From a virus: 55,162 nucleotides of DNA. The notes below the pieces were generated by a model. It did no database searches. It worked only from the letters and a program-made list of their open reading frames with translations, and had not been told where the DNA came from. Numbering within the stretch: the first letter of the stretch is position 1; each line of letters opens with the position of its first letter. Made by a program: the position numbers and the translations under genes. Below are positions 40,001 to 48,716 of the stretch, piece after piece. Location of the stretch: positions 1 through 55,162 of the IMG/VR virus record IMGVR_UViG_3300015245_000009; one strand, written 5' to 3'.

Positions 40001-41095
40001 GGCGGCAGCGGCCAACCGCCCGGAACGATCGACATCCCCGGTCCCATCCACGACATGACCAGAGGCCTGCCCGAGGGCGCCGCGGTGGGTGTGCGGATCG
40101 CCGCCAAGCACGTCTGGCACGCCGGGGTGGCGGGCCTGCTGGTCAACGGGGTCACCTCGCCCAACAAGATCCTGTGCAACGACTTCCTCCACTCGACCGA
40201 TGACTGGGTCGGCCAGATGGTGTTCGTGTGCTCCAACAAGGACGGGCAGGTGCCGCTCTGGAACTTTGAGATCACGGCATTCGACCCGGCGACCGGCGTA
40301 CTTACAGTGAGCCCCGATTGCGCGACCGCCGATCCCACCCAGTCCGTGCAGCAGGGCGATGTGCTGATCGTCTACGCGCGGCCGACCTCCGCCGACGCCA
40401 ACAGCATCAGCAACTCCCTGTGGGATAACAGCGTCAACCGCCAGCAGTTTCCGGGGACCGCCGGCATGACTCCCGGCGAAGAGAAGGGCAGGATCGTCCG
40501 CATCCTGCGCAATACGGGCGCGGGGCAATGGCGCTTCGTCACCGACAATACCGCGCTCTCCCATTCGATCTCTCCTCCGTGGGATGTGATCCCCGACAGC
40601 ACCTCGCTCTATATCGTCGAGGCCGCCGACTGGCCCAGCATCAGCCCGACCAACCAGCTGATCGTTTCGCACTCCGGCATCTCTACCGCGCTGCACCTGC
40701 AGGTGCCTAATCTGACCGACGAGGTGGCGCTGGTGGGAGGCTTCCTGGTGGACACGGAGGGCCGGCAAACCGACGATAGCGTGGCCGCCTTCCGCATGAT
40801 CTTTGTGTTCGGCCAGCCGCCCACGGTGCGTGTGGTGGGGCCTGACCGCGGCCCCTTCGATGTCGCCGTGACCGACCAGACCATCCGCGCGGATACCTCG
40901 CAGAACGACGTCACTGTCAACCTGCCGCCTCTCGCCGTGCTCCAAGGGCGCAGCCTGCTGTTCGTGACGGACGGGCCGAATACCACCATGATCAACACCT
41001 CGCCTCCGGATAAGTTCCCGGACGGCTCCGTGCGGATCGCGCTTGGGGCTGGAGCCACCGTTCGTATCACCGCAGGAGGGATTTACACCACATGA
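37013..41095 (+). CDS. Tail tip / host-specificity protein with gpL-like Cys cluster
   Basis: 1360 aa. Residues 1-150 resemble DUF2460 distal tail proteins (QRFLLTPMGARRFKFAKHHL); about 200-345 a DUF2163/gpL-like part ending in a Cys cluster CWKVYKGRWC ... CPKDYDSCVARG, the pattern that holds an Fe-S centre in lambda gpL; residues 380-900 a gpJ/hub-like region; the rest fibronectin-like beta domains. It seems to combine parts that are separate genes (L, J) in lambda. It forms the distal tip that contacts the cell. Several hundred residues remain unassigned. Confidence 0.82.
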   Translation: MVRVEVRDSLGPVPIPSPPVISAFPLRPDFGGGIDYNPAVVVHTFDQPGLKTEQRFLLTPMGARRFKFAKHHLSCREYDDLKAHFEQAQGSYAQFPYTVWEPGPGHGVPRPTQPVYATETVTARYENPNLTFDYMVALLMNGPGLSFLEVPQTTPQYYSAQRLTRFPDATLTAALQVQFQQIIPLITVVPRSNPTAAVYLSNQHFALDSQSYLPRLLDWSGISQSIGENSDSASFTFGNADGVWQTYVNQVNLYAASVQVSLYHVGSRYILDLWKGALLNWGFDTSGRFQVNAADGVFNLSLAYPSRKILRTCWKVYKGRWCPSTADPGTFPDCPKDYDSCVARGVPHSFGGLVVPPQSVHIKDNSTGVFGFGRSSMTSVTVTQDTVYQRPLQEIFTDTPMNVTVDVAAGRDESDFYAALGIVGEGPISAYNGNLILQTLDGQPPQDPLRFSGWRAFTGTDPSGPYDFVGISQANPLTGKWANPDGSPYVPVGSTYAGGIALAEIRRTDQKGLQLAPVADRAMTVNVTGGIGGWVWNGPGQRTWLNSLHNAVWVAVNVYLRGIGLRVDPSNAAQVPPSVMEQYVDVDQAGIAAAICDTMVPKIIGAGNELQFPFRGVLKEQKPLRDWLREILNCCLGYFTFVNGKLWIGIRSNSSVLAGNAFTRASVLFKSLTASPLQPQFNWLVGNFGDEEFGWQLNNVTIYDIDHASFLGTPDSPQYLTNTVSFAGVSNKSQCARVIITKLREEIGGLKSGSGPHGTGSGIDEQMNARNFQFRTTVLALGTLVGDIVSIAHDTMPNSGYAEGRVAKWTLNPDLSIDMQATSTTEDMYDLVVGPKPEDVSAPMVPPEVLQAATGLAWMPNEVAPSAGDPVYPPWERTFDLWQEYEISRDAVWEPTIWVQGEMAINQFAILKQPRILEIEVQSGGNLTGPLTVYAAVTQKNAGGEPAVPSNLTAIYIPTGMSNQKVTLTVVPAVDATLTDYDVWAGLDRRRMAWQFGGSGQPPGTIDIPGPIHDMTRGLPEGAAVGVRIAAKHVWHAGVAGLLVNGVTSPNKILCNDFLHSTDDWVGQMVFVCSNKDGQVPLWNFEITAFDPATGVLTVSPDCATADPTQSVQQGDVLIVYARPTSADANSISNSLWDNSVNRQQFPGTAGMTPGEEKGRIVRILRNTGAGQWRFVTDNTALSHSISPPWDVIPDSTSLYIVEAADWPSISPTNQLIVSHSGISTALHLQVPNLTDEVALVGGFLVDTEGRQTDDSVAAFRMIFVFGQPPTVRVVGPDRGPFDVAVTDQTIRADTSQNDVTVNLPPLAVLQGRSLLFVTDGPNTTMINTSPPDKFPDGSVRIALGAGATVRITAGGIYTT

Positions 41096-44000
41096 ACGGT
41101 CCCCTTCGGCCACTAAGGAACGCCCGCGTCTCGAGACCGCACGTGCCCAAGGCATCGCCTACTACCGGCTCCTGGATTGTGGAGACCGACGGGACCGGCA
41201 GCAGCGGGGGCTACATCCCACCGGATGCTCCACCGGTCTCGGTCGGCATACCAGAAGTGAACCCGCTTTACGATGGCCGCTTCGAAGTGCGCGTTCCCTG
41301 GACGCCGGACCCGACCGCCGGCAGCGGCAACTTCCAGGGCGTCTCGGTCTACGTCGAAGACCCCGACATGAGCGAGACCACGACCGCGCCGATGGATGGC
41401 ACGGTGCCGATGGACGGCACGATTCAAATGGCCGGCAAGTGGATTTGGCAGCACGTCACCGAAAACACTGAATCTCCGGCCGACTTGTTCGTAAACGGCA
41501 AGGTCAGCGATCGCTACATCCGGGTGTATTTGCAGGCTTACAACTTCGTCGTCAACTCCACGTTGATCCGGGCCAACAAGCCCAACGCCACTCCGAACGT
41601 GCGGGTTCCGATCCCGGCCGCGGCGGGCCACTATGTGAGCGGCCAGGAATACGCCTGGCTGGTCTCGAATCCCATCGTCACCGTAATCGACAATTTCGAT
41701 AACCCGGAAGACCCTACTTACAGCCTCGTGTTCTCGTTCATTGAACCGGACGACACCATTCCCCTGCCGCCCGGGTTGAAGCCCTACGCCGGGGTGCAGA
41801 CGGTCTACGAGTACCCATCCCAGAACAACCGGCGCGCGCAGGCCCGTTTCCTGACGGCGCACAAGCCCGAGACCTGGATCTCGGACGAATACTACGCAAC
41901 CACCATCACCTTCCTGGTGTGGTTCTGTTCGGTCGATTCCGAGGGCCACGTCAACACCATCGTGAAGGGCGTCACCCCGATGGTGCAGGTGTCGGTCACT
42001 TACCCGCCCGCAGGCCAGACCATTTCGCCCGAGGTCACCGGCCTTGCCATTGGGCCGACGACTTACCTGCCGACGCCCGACGGCTCCATCCTGGCGCAAG
42101 CGCAGCTCACCTGGACCAACCCGGCGACGTTGAACCGATTCAGCGGGATTCATATCTACCGCGTCGGGATCACGCCGCCGCGCAGCTTCGGAGTGGGCGG
42201 AAACAACGCCACCAGCTTTACCCTCGAAGCGCTCGACTGGCCACCCGTCACCGCGGAGAGCTGGACTATCGCCGCCATCTCGCTCGACGACAAGGGACGC
42301 CTCGCGGACGACCCTGCGTCGATCTCTGCGGCTACGCCGACGGCAATCTGGCACATCGGGCCGCCTTCCATTTCGAACGGCCAGTACGCGCCCGTGGTGG
42401 TCGCCACCGCGGCCACAGTAGTGGCGGAACAGCAACTCAATTCCGATGGCGTAGTGATGGTCCGCTTCGTCATCTCGGGGTGGGTGAACTCGACTGATAA
42501 CAAATTCGGCGGCGTCTCCATCGCGCGGCTGCTGGCCAACGATTCCTTGACCACCGGCAAAACCACCTGGTGGGACGCTCCCAAAAATCAGACCTCCTTT
42601 ACCACCGACTGGGAGCCCGCGCCCGCTGCGACCTCCTGGGATTTCTGGTTTGTGTCGCGCGATCAGCAGGGTAACCGCAACCAGATCCTGCCGGGGATCA
42701 CGCCCAAGGTGACGGTCAACTTCACCCCGCAAGCGGGCGACGTGCTGGCATCGCGCCTGCCCAAAGACTGGTTCGATACCTCGGAATTTCAATGGCCCGA
42801 TGGTTTCGATTTTTCGGTCAAGCTGATTCACGCCGAGAAGATTTTTGTGGACAAGGTCCTGCGCGTCGGCGGCGGCACCGGCACGCTGGCGTCCTCCTTC
42901 GCCGGAAATCAGAATGGGCAAATCGGCGTCTTTAATTTTCAGAACACGCTGGTCGGATGGATCGGCCAGCAGGACGGCACGTCGACTGGCGACAATCCCA
43001 CGCCGCACAGCATTTACGGCGCATGGTTCGCTCAGGTCTACATCGGCGGCGGCAACCCCACCACCGCGCCCATCTATATCAACGACCAGGGTGTGGCGAT
43101 CTTCGGCGGCTTCGATACGCAGATTGCCAACGGCGCAACACGGTACCCGTACATCTCGATCCGGGACGCCTCCAACGTTGAGAAGGGCCGTATCGGAGCG
43201 CGGATTGGCGACGGTCTGGTGACGCCGGCCGATCCGGCCTATATTGCGGGCGCGTGGTTCACCGAGTTCGCCGTCGGCGGTCAGTCGCTCGCCGACTGGC
43301 GCATCCTCGCCAAGCGCTCAGCCACCACGGATCCGACCGAGGGCAGTCTGGTCCAGCTGCGGAACATCAATATGTTCCAGATCAATTACGTGCAGAACTA
43401 CCACTACCCATCGGGCGGCAGCAATCATCCGAACGCGGCCTACACTTTCCAACTCGGGTACGACGCCTATGTGACGGACGGAACCACTAGCGCCTATTCC
43501 AAATTCCCCGGCCTCACGCTGGTGCGCGATGGAACCTCGCACGGCATCAGCCTGATCAATCGCGGCCTGATCTGCTACATGCCAAACGGAGCGCGGGCGG
43601 CGGCGCTGGTGACCTACAACGGCGATCCCAACGGCGGCGACGGCGGGCAGTTCTGGGCGGAAATGACTCTGTACTCGCAGGCGAATAGCGCGATCAACGT
43701 CGAGCTTTCCTCCGGGACCTCGGGAAGCGGCGCTTCGTTTTTCAAGCTCTGGGATGCGGGGAGCAACCTAAATTTCTCGGTAGATGGGGCGGGGACGGTG
43801 TTCTGCCGGAGCGGACTGACCTGCGCCAGCTTGACGGTCAACGGCGCTCTGACGGTTAACAGCCTGACCGTAAACTCGGCCATGATCGCACAGTCTTACA
43901 AGGTGGGCTCCACCGAGGTCATCACTGCGGGCGGGCAGTTCGATGGACCGGGCGGCGTCAACACGACCGGCGACATCCGCACGGGCGGGCAAGTGGTGGG

Positions 44001-44229
44001 CGCTTCCTTCTACCTGCCGGGAGGAAGCCAGCCGCTGATTACCAACGCGGGTGGGGGGCAGTGGAATGGAGCAGGCGGCGTTTACACCAACGGCGAAATC
44101 GAGAGCACATCGGTAGTGAAGTGCAGGACAGGCTTTTATGTGAACGGAGTAGGAGGGGCGAACGGATCTTTCGTGGCTGGCGCGAAAACGGTCACCGTGT
44201 CGGGTGGCATCATCACATCGATTGTTTAA
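41092..44229 (+). CDS. Tail fibre with fibronectin-like domains
   Basis: 1045 aa. Repeated beta sandwiches (VTYPPAGQTISPEVTGLAIG, WTIAAISLDDKGR, WDFWFVSRDQQGNRNQILPG) resemble fibronectin type III or Ig domains of the gpJ C-terminus. After about residue 570 comes a central-fibre-like part, and the C-terminus has short Thr/Val/Asn repeats (SLTVNGALTVNSLTVNSAM) typical of trimeric shafts. ATGA overlap with the tip gene. Likely receptor-facing. Confidence 0.82.
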   Translation: MNGPLRPLRNARVSRPHVPKASPTTGSWIVETDGTGSSGGYIPPDAPPVSVGIPEVNPLYDGRFEVRVPWTPDPTAGSGNFQGVSVYVEDPDMSETTTAPMDGTVPMDGTIQMAGKWIWQHVTENTESPADLFVNGKVSDRYIRVYLQAYNFVVNSTLIRANKPNATPNVRVPIPAAAGHYVSGQEYAWLVSNPIVTVIDNFDNPEDPTYSLVFSFIEPDDTIPLPPGLKPYAGVQTVYEYPSQNNRRAQARFLTAHKPETWISDEYYATTITFLVWFCSVDSEGHVNTIVKGVTPMVQVSVTYPPAGQTISPEVTGLAIGPTTYLPTPDGSILAQAQLTWTNPATLNRFSGIHIYRVGITPPRSFGVGGNNATSFTLEALDWPPVTAESWTIAAISLDDKGRLADDPASISAATPTAIWHIGPPSISNGQYAPVVVATAATVVAEQQLNSDGVVMVRFVISGWVNSTDNKFGGVSIARLLANDSLTTGKTTWWDAPKNQTSFTTDWEPAPAATSWDFWFVSRDQQGNRNQILPGITPKVTVNFTPQAGDVLASRLPKDWFDTSEFQWPDGFDFSVKLIHAEKIFVDKVLRVGGGTGTLASSFAGNQNGQIGVFNFQNTLVGWIGQQDGTSTGDNPTPHSIYGAWFAQVYIGGGNPTTAPIYINDQGVAIFGGFDTQIANGATRYPYISIRDASNVEKGRIGARIGDGLVTPADPAYIAGAWFTEFAVGGQSLADWRILAKRSATTDPTEGSLVQLRNINMFQINYVQNYHYPSGGSNHPNAAYTFQLGYDAYVTDGTTSAYSKFPGLTLVRDGTSHGISLINRGLICYMPNGARAAALVTYNGDPNGGDGGQFWAEMTLYSQANSAINVELSSGTSGSGASFFKLWDAGSNLNFSVDGAGTVFCRSGLTCASLTVNGALTVNSLTVNSAMIAQSYKVGSTEVITAGGQFDGPGGVNTTGDIRTGGQVVGASFYLPGGSQPLITNAGGGQWNGAGGVYTNGEIESTSVVKCRTGFYVNGVGGANGSFVAGAKTVTVSGGIITSIV

Positions 44230-44243
44230 GGAAGAGGAGAAAC

Positions 44244-44636
44244 ATGGAACGAAGTTTTCGGTTACTGGATTACGAAGCGGAGCAACAAACGCGCATGGAG
44301 CAGGAGTTGCAGAACACGCTTGCCAACTATGGCGCTCTCACTCTGCAACTGGAAGCGGTCAAGGCCCGCATCCCGCAGGTCGAGGAACGGCAGCGGACCT
44401 TTGTGGGGCAGGTGGCGGCGCGGGCCAACGCGGGGCAGTTTCAGAGCGCCAGGATTGCGAACGGCCATCTGATCTGCACGGTGCCCGATGAGCCGATGGG
44501 GCTGCCGAACCCGGTGCCGGCGGGGCTACCAGTGCTGGATAGCGCGGGTGGCCCGGTGGCAGTTCCCGAACATCGTGCCGCCGAAGGCCGCAAGCCGCGC
44601 GTCAATGGGCCGGATCAGATAAGCGCAAAGGAGTAA
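44244..44636 (+). CDS. Coiled-coil protein in fibre region
   Basis: 130 aa. Residues 5-55 are a coiled coil (EAEQQTRMEQELQNTLANYG, ALTLQLEAVKARIPQVEERQ); the C-terminus is Pro-rich. GGAAGAGGAG precedes the ATG. Could be a fibre chaperone or small structural protein. Confidence 0.68.
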   Translation: MERSFRLLDYEAEQQTRMEQELQNTLANYGALTLQLEAVKARIPQVEERQRTFVGQVAARANAGQFQSARIANGHLICTVPDEPMGLPNPVPAGLPVLDSAGGPVAVPEHRAAEGRKPRVNGPDQISAKE

Positions 44637-44640
44637 GTCG

Positions 44641-44910
44641 ATGGCTTCCGATTGCAGCGATGTTATCCGGCGGACGATAGAAGTCATCGGCAACCGGCGC
44701 GAAGCAATGCAATGGCTGGGCACGCCGGTTCGCGCCCTCGGGTACGCCACGCCGATTGCGCGACTGGCAAGCGAGGCCGGAACAGAAGAAGTCCTGAATC
44801 TGCTGACCGCACTGGAGCATGGCGTTCTGGAGCCCGTGGGCATTACGGGCACGGTGGGCGTTATCACACTCGTGGGCGGAATCGTCGTTGAATATCGGCT
44901 GAAGGAGTAG
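44641..44910 (+). CDS. Orphan MbcA/ParS/Xre-type antitoxin domain protein
   Basis: 89 aa. RREAMQWLGTPVRALGYATP, then IARLASEAGTEEVLNLLTAL-EHGVLEP follows the toxin-binding domain of Xre/MbcA/ParS antitoxins (W-L-x-T-P, G-x-x-x-V, L-x-x-x-EHG). No Xre N-terminus and no RES toxin lies nearby; the C-terminus is hydrophobic (VGITGTVGVITLVGGIVVEY). It may neutralise a host or rival toxin, or be adapted to a structural use. Confidence 0.68.
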   Translation: MASDCSDVIRRTIEVIGNRREAMQWLGTPVRALGYATPIARLASEAGTEEVLNLLTALEHGVLEPVGITGTVGVITLVGGIVVEYRLKE

Positions 44911-44916
44911 ATCACC

Positions 44917-47154
44917 ATGCCGTGGCTGTCGCTCAATACCTACGTTCCGACTGACAAGGTTCGGAACGATATGTTCAATAGTTTGGCCAACGATGACCGC
45001 AACTGGGGCGGCAACGTGAACGGCGGCGGCAACCGGCTGAGCAACGTCATCCTCGACGGCACAGGCGGCTTTCAGTTCTACGCTTCGCCGCTCCAGGTCA
45101 CCCCGGGCGCGGATGGCCAGGGCGTCGTGCAGATGGATCAGACCGTCGGGGCCAACCAGATCGCGCGATGGACAGCGGGCAAAACCGCCACCGCCGAGAG
45201 CGGGGCAAACGCCGGTTCCGACTATGCCATCGTCCGCTACGACGATGCCGGCGCTCTGCTGGGCACTCCCTTCCAGATCGCCCGCTCGACCGGGCTGATT
45301 ACGATGGGCGCTCAGAAGTGGACCGGCGCGATTGACGGCGGCGGGCAGACGCTCTCGAACATCACCATCGCCGGAGTGGCCTCCGATCCAACCACCACCA
45401 AGGGCGACCTGATCGCGCGGGGCGCGGCGGTGCTAGGGCGGTTGGCGGTCGGCACCAATGGGCAGGCGCTCGTAGCGGACTCTGCACAGACTCTCGGCAT
45501 GAAGTGGGCCACCACCGATCCCACTACGACGCTCGGAGATCTGATCGTGCGCGGGGCGGCGGCGGTCGGGCGGCTCGGCGTCGGCACCAACGGGCAGGTG
45601 CTTCAGGCCGATTCCACGCAGACGTTCGGCGTGAAGTGGGCAGCGGCGGCGACCACGGCATCCTACTCGAAGGACGGCACGCTGGTTGGGACACGTCCCG
45701 GCTTCAACGTCATCACTGGCGCGAACGTGGTGCTGACGATGGCGGATGACTCGGCCAACAACCGCGTCAACCTCACCATCGCGGCGGCGGGCGGCGGCTC
45801 GGGCGGGATGGTCGACCCGACCACAACGCTCGGGGACCTGATTGTGCGCGGCTCCGCTGCGCCGGTGCGGTTCGCGGTCGGCAGCAACGGGCAGGTGCTC
45901 ACGGCGGATTCGTCGGCGGCGCTCGGCGTCAAGTGGGCGGTGGGCGGCGGCGGGCAAACGCCGTGGACAAGCGATATCAATGCGGCGAATTTTGGGTTGT
46001 GGAACTTACGCTACCTCGCTATTGGTGCAGCCTCTTTGCAGCCATCGCCCACTGTCGGCTTTGGGGTTGCAGGAAGCAGTGGTCTTACGTCAGTGGTTAT
46101 TACAGAAACGCTGAGCACCGGGCAGGCAGGCTTCACTCTCAACGCCAACGTTGCCCAAGCCACTTTCATGTTGAGCGGGAGCGCGGCGAGTGTCCCGAAT
46201 CATCTGGCGCTGAGTAATAACACCGGAGGTATTTCATTCTGGACAGGGACCGAGCGCCTGCGCATCACGGCGACGGGGAATGTCGGCATCAATATCACAA
46301 CTCCAGGTTCCCTGCTCCATCTCGCGGGAAATGGCGCTGTAGATACGCCTCAAGGCGTGATCACAATGTCCCGGTTTTGGCCTGATGCCTCAAACGTGCG
46401 GGCAAGCGCCCTTTTCCACTATTACAATTCCGCAGCGGCTACGGATTTGCTCGCCTTCGGAGTTTCCGGGGACGGCGGTGGCTCAACTACCGCACCCGGA
46501 CAAATCAGCAACGCCAAGATGGTTATCACGGCGGGCGGTTATGCTGGCATCGGCACGACGACTCCGACGCTTGAGGCCGCAATGGCCAGACTTGTGGTAA
46601 CTGGCATAGCAGCGCAGGTGGCCTCGAATCTTGCCACAAGCAACACAAAAGCGCTGGCTTCTTTCCGGGCTAATAGCAGTTCCGGTTATACACTCGCCAT
46701 CGGGGCCGAGAGCGGCAATTCTTTCCCGTACTTACAGGCCGTCAATTGGAATGGCGGTAGCTCGGCGGCGTCTCTGCTGCTAAATCCATTCGGCGGCAAC
46801 ATTGGCATGCTCAAAATCAACCCAGCTTACGCGCTCGACGTCGCGGGCGACGTGAATTGCACGGGCGCGTTCCGCGTCAACGGCGTGGCCATTGGCGGCG
46901 CTCAAACACCGTGGACAGGAGACGTGGATGCGGCGGGGCACGCATTGAACAATGTCAGCGCGGTCTACAGCAACATCGCATCCGTAGGCGGCACGGGTAA
47001 ATATTTAATATTTGGCTGTCCACTGGCCACGGGTGATCCTGGCACAATGGCAGCGGACACCATTGCCTTTTGGCGTGACTCATCCAATCAACTACACATT
47101 GTGTGTTCTTACAGCGATCTAACACGCCACCGCGCAACCATAGGTCTGGCCTAG
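44917..47154 (+). CDS. Tail fibre with repeated shaft units
   Basis: 745 aa. Three copies of a roughly 43-residue unit (DPTTTLGDLIVRGAAAVGRL, then GTNGQVLQADSTQTFGVKW) begin near residues 157, 201 and 300, as in trimeric beta-helical fibres. The middle is intramolecular-beta (ITETLSTGQAGFTLNANVAQ) and the C-terminus carries the variable receptor-binding head. No intramolecular chaperone motif recognised. Confidence 0.8.
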   Translation: MPWLSLNTYVPTDKVRNDMFNSLANDDRNWGGNVNGGGNRLSNVILDGTGGFQFYASPLQVTPGADGQGVVQMDQTVGANQIARWTAGKTATAESGANAGSDYAIVRYDDAGALLGTPFQIARSTGLITMGAQKWTGAIDGGGQTLSNITIAGVASDPTTTKGDLIARGAAVLGRLAVGTNGQALVADSAQTLGMKWATTDPTTTLGDLIVRGAAAVGRLGVGTNGQVLQADSTQTFGVKWAAAATTASYSKDGTLVGTRPGFNVITGANVVLTMADDSANNRVNLTIAAAGGGSGGMVDPTTTLGDLIVRGSAAPVRFAVGSNGQVLTADSSAALGVKWAVGGGGQTPWTSDINAANFGLWNLRYLAIGAASLQPSPTVGFGVAGSSGLTSVVITETLSTGQAGFTLNANVAQATFMLSGSAASVPNHLALSNNTGGISFWTGTERLRITATGNVGINITTPGSLLHLAGNGAVDTPQGVITMSRFWPDASNVRASALFHYYNSAAATDLLAFGVSGDGGGSTTAPGQISNAKMVITAGGYAGIGTTTPTLEAAMARLVVTGIAAQVASNLATSNTKALASFRANSSSGYTLAIGAESGNSFPYLQAVNWNGGSSAASLLLNPFGGNIGMLKINPAYALDVAGDVNCTGAFRVNGVAIGGAQTPWTGDVDAAGHALNNVSAVYSNIASVGGTGKYLIFGCPLATGDPGTMAADTIAFWRDSSNQLHIVCSYSDLTRHRATIGLA

Positions 47155-47176
47155 AGCGAATAGGAGAGAAACTAAC

Positions 47177-47470
47177 ATGGCACTTACTTACGATCAATCC
47201 AACACCCTGATGCAGGACGCGGCTTTCCGCGGCCGCGTCAAGGTGGCTTGCTTAAAATACGCGGACTCGATTCTCAACGAAGCGCCGACCGTGCCGGCGC
47301 ACAACACGCGGTATCGCTGGGCGCAGCAGTGCGACCAACAGCCGGACCAGACCGCGCTGACCATCACGCCGCCGACCGTGATGGACCCGGCGGTGCAGCA
47401 AGACGGCTCCAACATCACCGATACGGCCTTGCAGGGGTCGGTCGAGACCGTCATCAACAAACTGCTCTAA
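47177..47470 (+). CDS. Small structural-type phage protein
   Basis: 97 aa (TYDQSNTLMQDAAFRGRVKV, ...YRWAQQCDQQPDQTALTI). I recognise short phage proteins of this kind from structural regions, function unknown. GGAGAG lies upstream. Convergent with, and overlapping by 4 bases, the repressor gene: the end of the late operon. Confidence 0.75.
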   Translation: MALTYDQSNTLMQDAAFRGRVKVACLKYADSILNEAPTVPAHNTRYRWAQQCDQQPDQTALTITPPTVMDPAVQQDGSNITDTALQGSVETVINKLL

Positions 47471-47748
47471 GGCTTCGGGCGGGAGCGCTTGAGGCGTTTG
47501 AGTTCCCGTTCGAACACGATGGCGAACTCCACGAAGCTGATATCCAGCTTCCAGAGCAGCTTCAAAACCGTGTCCAGCGTGGGCGAGTGCAGGCCGCGTT
47601 CGAGCCCGCTCATGTAGCCGCGGTCCACGTCGGAGTCGAAGGCCAGGCGCTCCTGCGCGACCTGAGCGGTGGCGCGTAACGCGCGGATGGCGCGGCCGAA
47701 GGCCAACCGAACCGATGGCAAATCGCCCGTTGCTGGCTTCCGGGGCAT
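47467..47748 (-). CDS. Xre-family repressor (HTH)
   Basis: 93 aa. FGRAIRALRATAQVAQERLA, FDSDVDRGYMSGLERGLHSP and TLDTVLKLLWKLDIS form an HTH_3 domain; no C-terminal dimerisation or protease domain, so not LexA/CI-like. It faces the recombination operon across about 480 bases with palindromes and is the best candidate for the prophage repressor. ATG 47748 is chosen over an in-frame TTG at 47775. Confidence 0.85.
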   Translation of the reverse strand: MPRKPATGDLPSVRLAFGRAIRALRATAQVAQERLAFDSDVDRGYMSGLERGLHSPTLDTVLKLLWKLDISFVEFAIVFERELKRLKRSRPKP

Positions 47749-47757
47749 ATAGGCATA

Positions 47758-47773
47758 GTGCAAGGAACTGCAC
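47758..47773. promoter_or_regulatory. Palindrome at the repressor start (candidate operator)
   Basis: GTGCAAGGAACTGCAC has 5-bp arms around a 6-base centre and lies just upstream of the repressor ATG, suiting autoregulation. Confidence 0.45.
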
Positions 47774-47775
47774 AA

Positions 47776-48222
47776 AAACTACCACGCGATAGATGCCACG
47801 GGATAGATCAGACTAGCCGCAACCATATTGTGTAACAACTGTACTATCCCTATGGGCCGTGCGCCCTTACTCACAGTACCGATGTGAGTCCTAGGAAAGT
47901 TTGGTTGCAATTTCGCGGTAGAGGGTCATACTTCTTAACAACATATCTTTCAGCAAACGTTTGATGGATGGGCGAGCTTCTTCGGCACCTGTTAACGGGC
48001 GGGTCCGCGCGGCCCCACAGCTTTGGAATACTTCGATGGTTCCGAGTCGCAGTCCGCCCGCCTACCCACTAGAGCCACCGTACTGCCTCGATATTGCAAC
48101 CGTACTTTCGCAGCACCGTGGCGACACCACAGCAGCACTGTGGGAGCACCGCAGATGTGCCGCCATCGTGCGCGCGAGAGCACCGCGGCGGTGCTAACCG
48201 CTGTGTTGCCTATAATTTACGC
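47776..48222. promoter_or_regulatory. Immunity intergenic region with inverted and direct repeats
   Basis: No credible gene. It holds ACTCACA/TGTGAGT (47869-47889), CCACAG/CTGTGG (48127-48143), AGCACCGC/GCGGTGCT (48179-48195) and four AGCACYG motifs starting at 48112, 48134, 48145 and 48179 (steps 22, 11, 34). TATAAT occurs at 48211. The set looks like operators for a divergent switch. Confidence 0.6.
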
Positions 48223-48251
48223 TTGACACAGCGCAAGTGCTGCGTTAGTAT
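48223..48251 (+). promoter_or_regulatory. Early recombination operon promoter
   Basis: TTGACA (48223-48228), 17 bases, TAGTAT (48246-48251). It shares TTGACACAGCGC and the -10 with the promoter at 12248 and lies 27 bases after the AGCACCGC palindrome. Confidence 0.82.
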
Positions 48252-48304
48252 TCTGCGTGTTGATCGCACCCCGACCGGGCGACAGCACGCGGAGCCAAAA
48301 AACA

Positions 48305-48607
48305 ATGCCCAAACACTTACGGGAGAGAACTGTGCCCAAAATCACGAAGTCCGCAGAGTTACGGCCCGCTGGGTTTTCCAGAACCAATATGCAGCTGCCG
48401 GTTGGTCTGATCGATGCGATGAGAAAACTCCGGCATATCCGGCACCAGCAGGAGGGCGTGGACCCCAAGCTCTGCCGGATCTACAAGGAAGCCGTGGAGC
48501 AGTACGTCAACGCGAAACCGCAGCAGCAACTGCTGCAGGAGTGGTACGGAGATGGACCTGGAAAGCCGGCCAGAGCCTCTGGCGACCGCGCTGCCGCGCG
48601 GGTGTGA
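48305..48607 (+). CDS. Ribbon-helix-helix-like small protein
   Basis: 100 aa. NMQLPVGLIDAMRKLRHIRH, then a LCRIYKEAVEQYV helix, resembles a CopG/Arc fold. As the first gene opposite the repressor it may act like Cro. GTG 48332 has a better ribosome site (GGGAGAG) and would give a 91-residue form; both are possible. Confidence 0.65.
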   Translation: MPKHLRERTVPKITKSAELRPAGFSRTNMQLPVGLIDAMRKLRHIRHQQEGVDPKLCRIYKEAVEQYVNAKPQQQLLQEWYGDGPGKPARASGDRAAARV

Positions 48608-48710
48608 TGTCTGTCACCAGCAGGCCGCCGTGCGCTGGCTGGATTACGACCTCTGGGCGTGCGCCGACTGCGCACGCCTCTATCTGACACAGCTGCAACT
48701 GAAAGGCTGA
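48552..48710 (+). CDS. 52-aa zinc protein
   Basis: CDVC (18-21) and CADC (37-40) form a zinc knuckle; His and aromatic residues between. It starts inside the end of the previous gene in another frame, with GGAG just before. Another of this genome's many small Cys proteins. Confidence 0.62.
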   Translation: MDLESRPEPLATALPRGCDVCHQQAAVRWLDYDLWACADCARLYLTQLQLKG

Positions 48711-48716
48711 ACCGTC

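Noticed and set aside
44917-47154. Repeated segments in the fibre gene considered as a diversity-generating cassette
   Set aside because: No reverse transcriptase and no adenine-biased template/variable pair is present; the repeats code shaft units.
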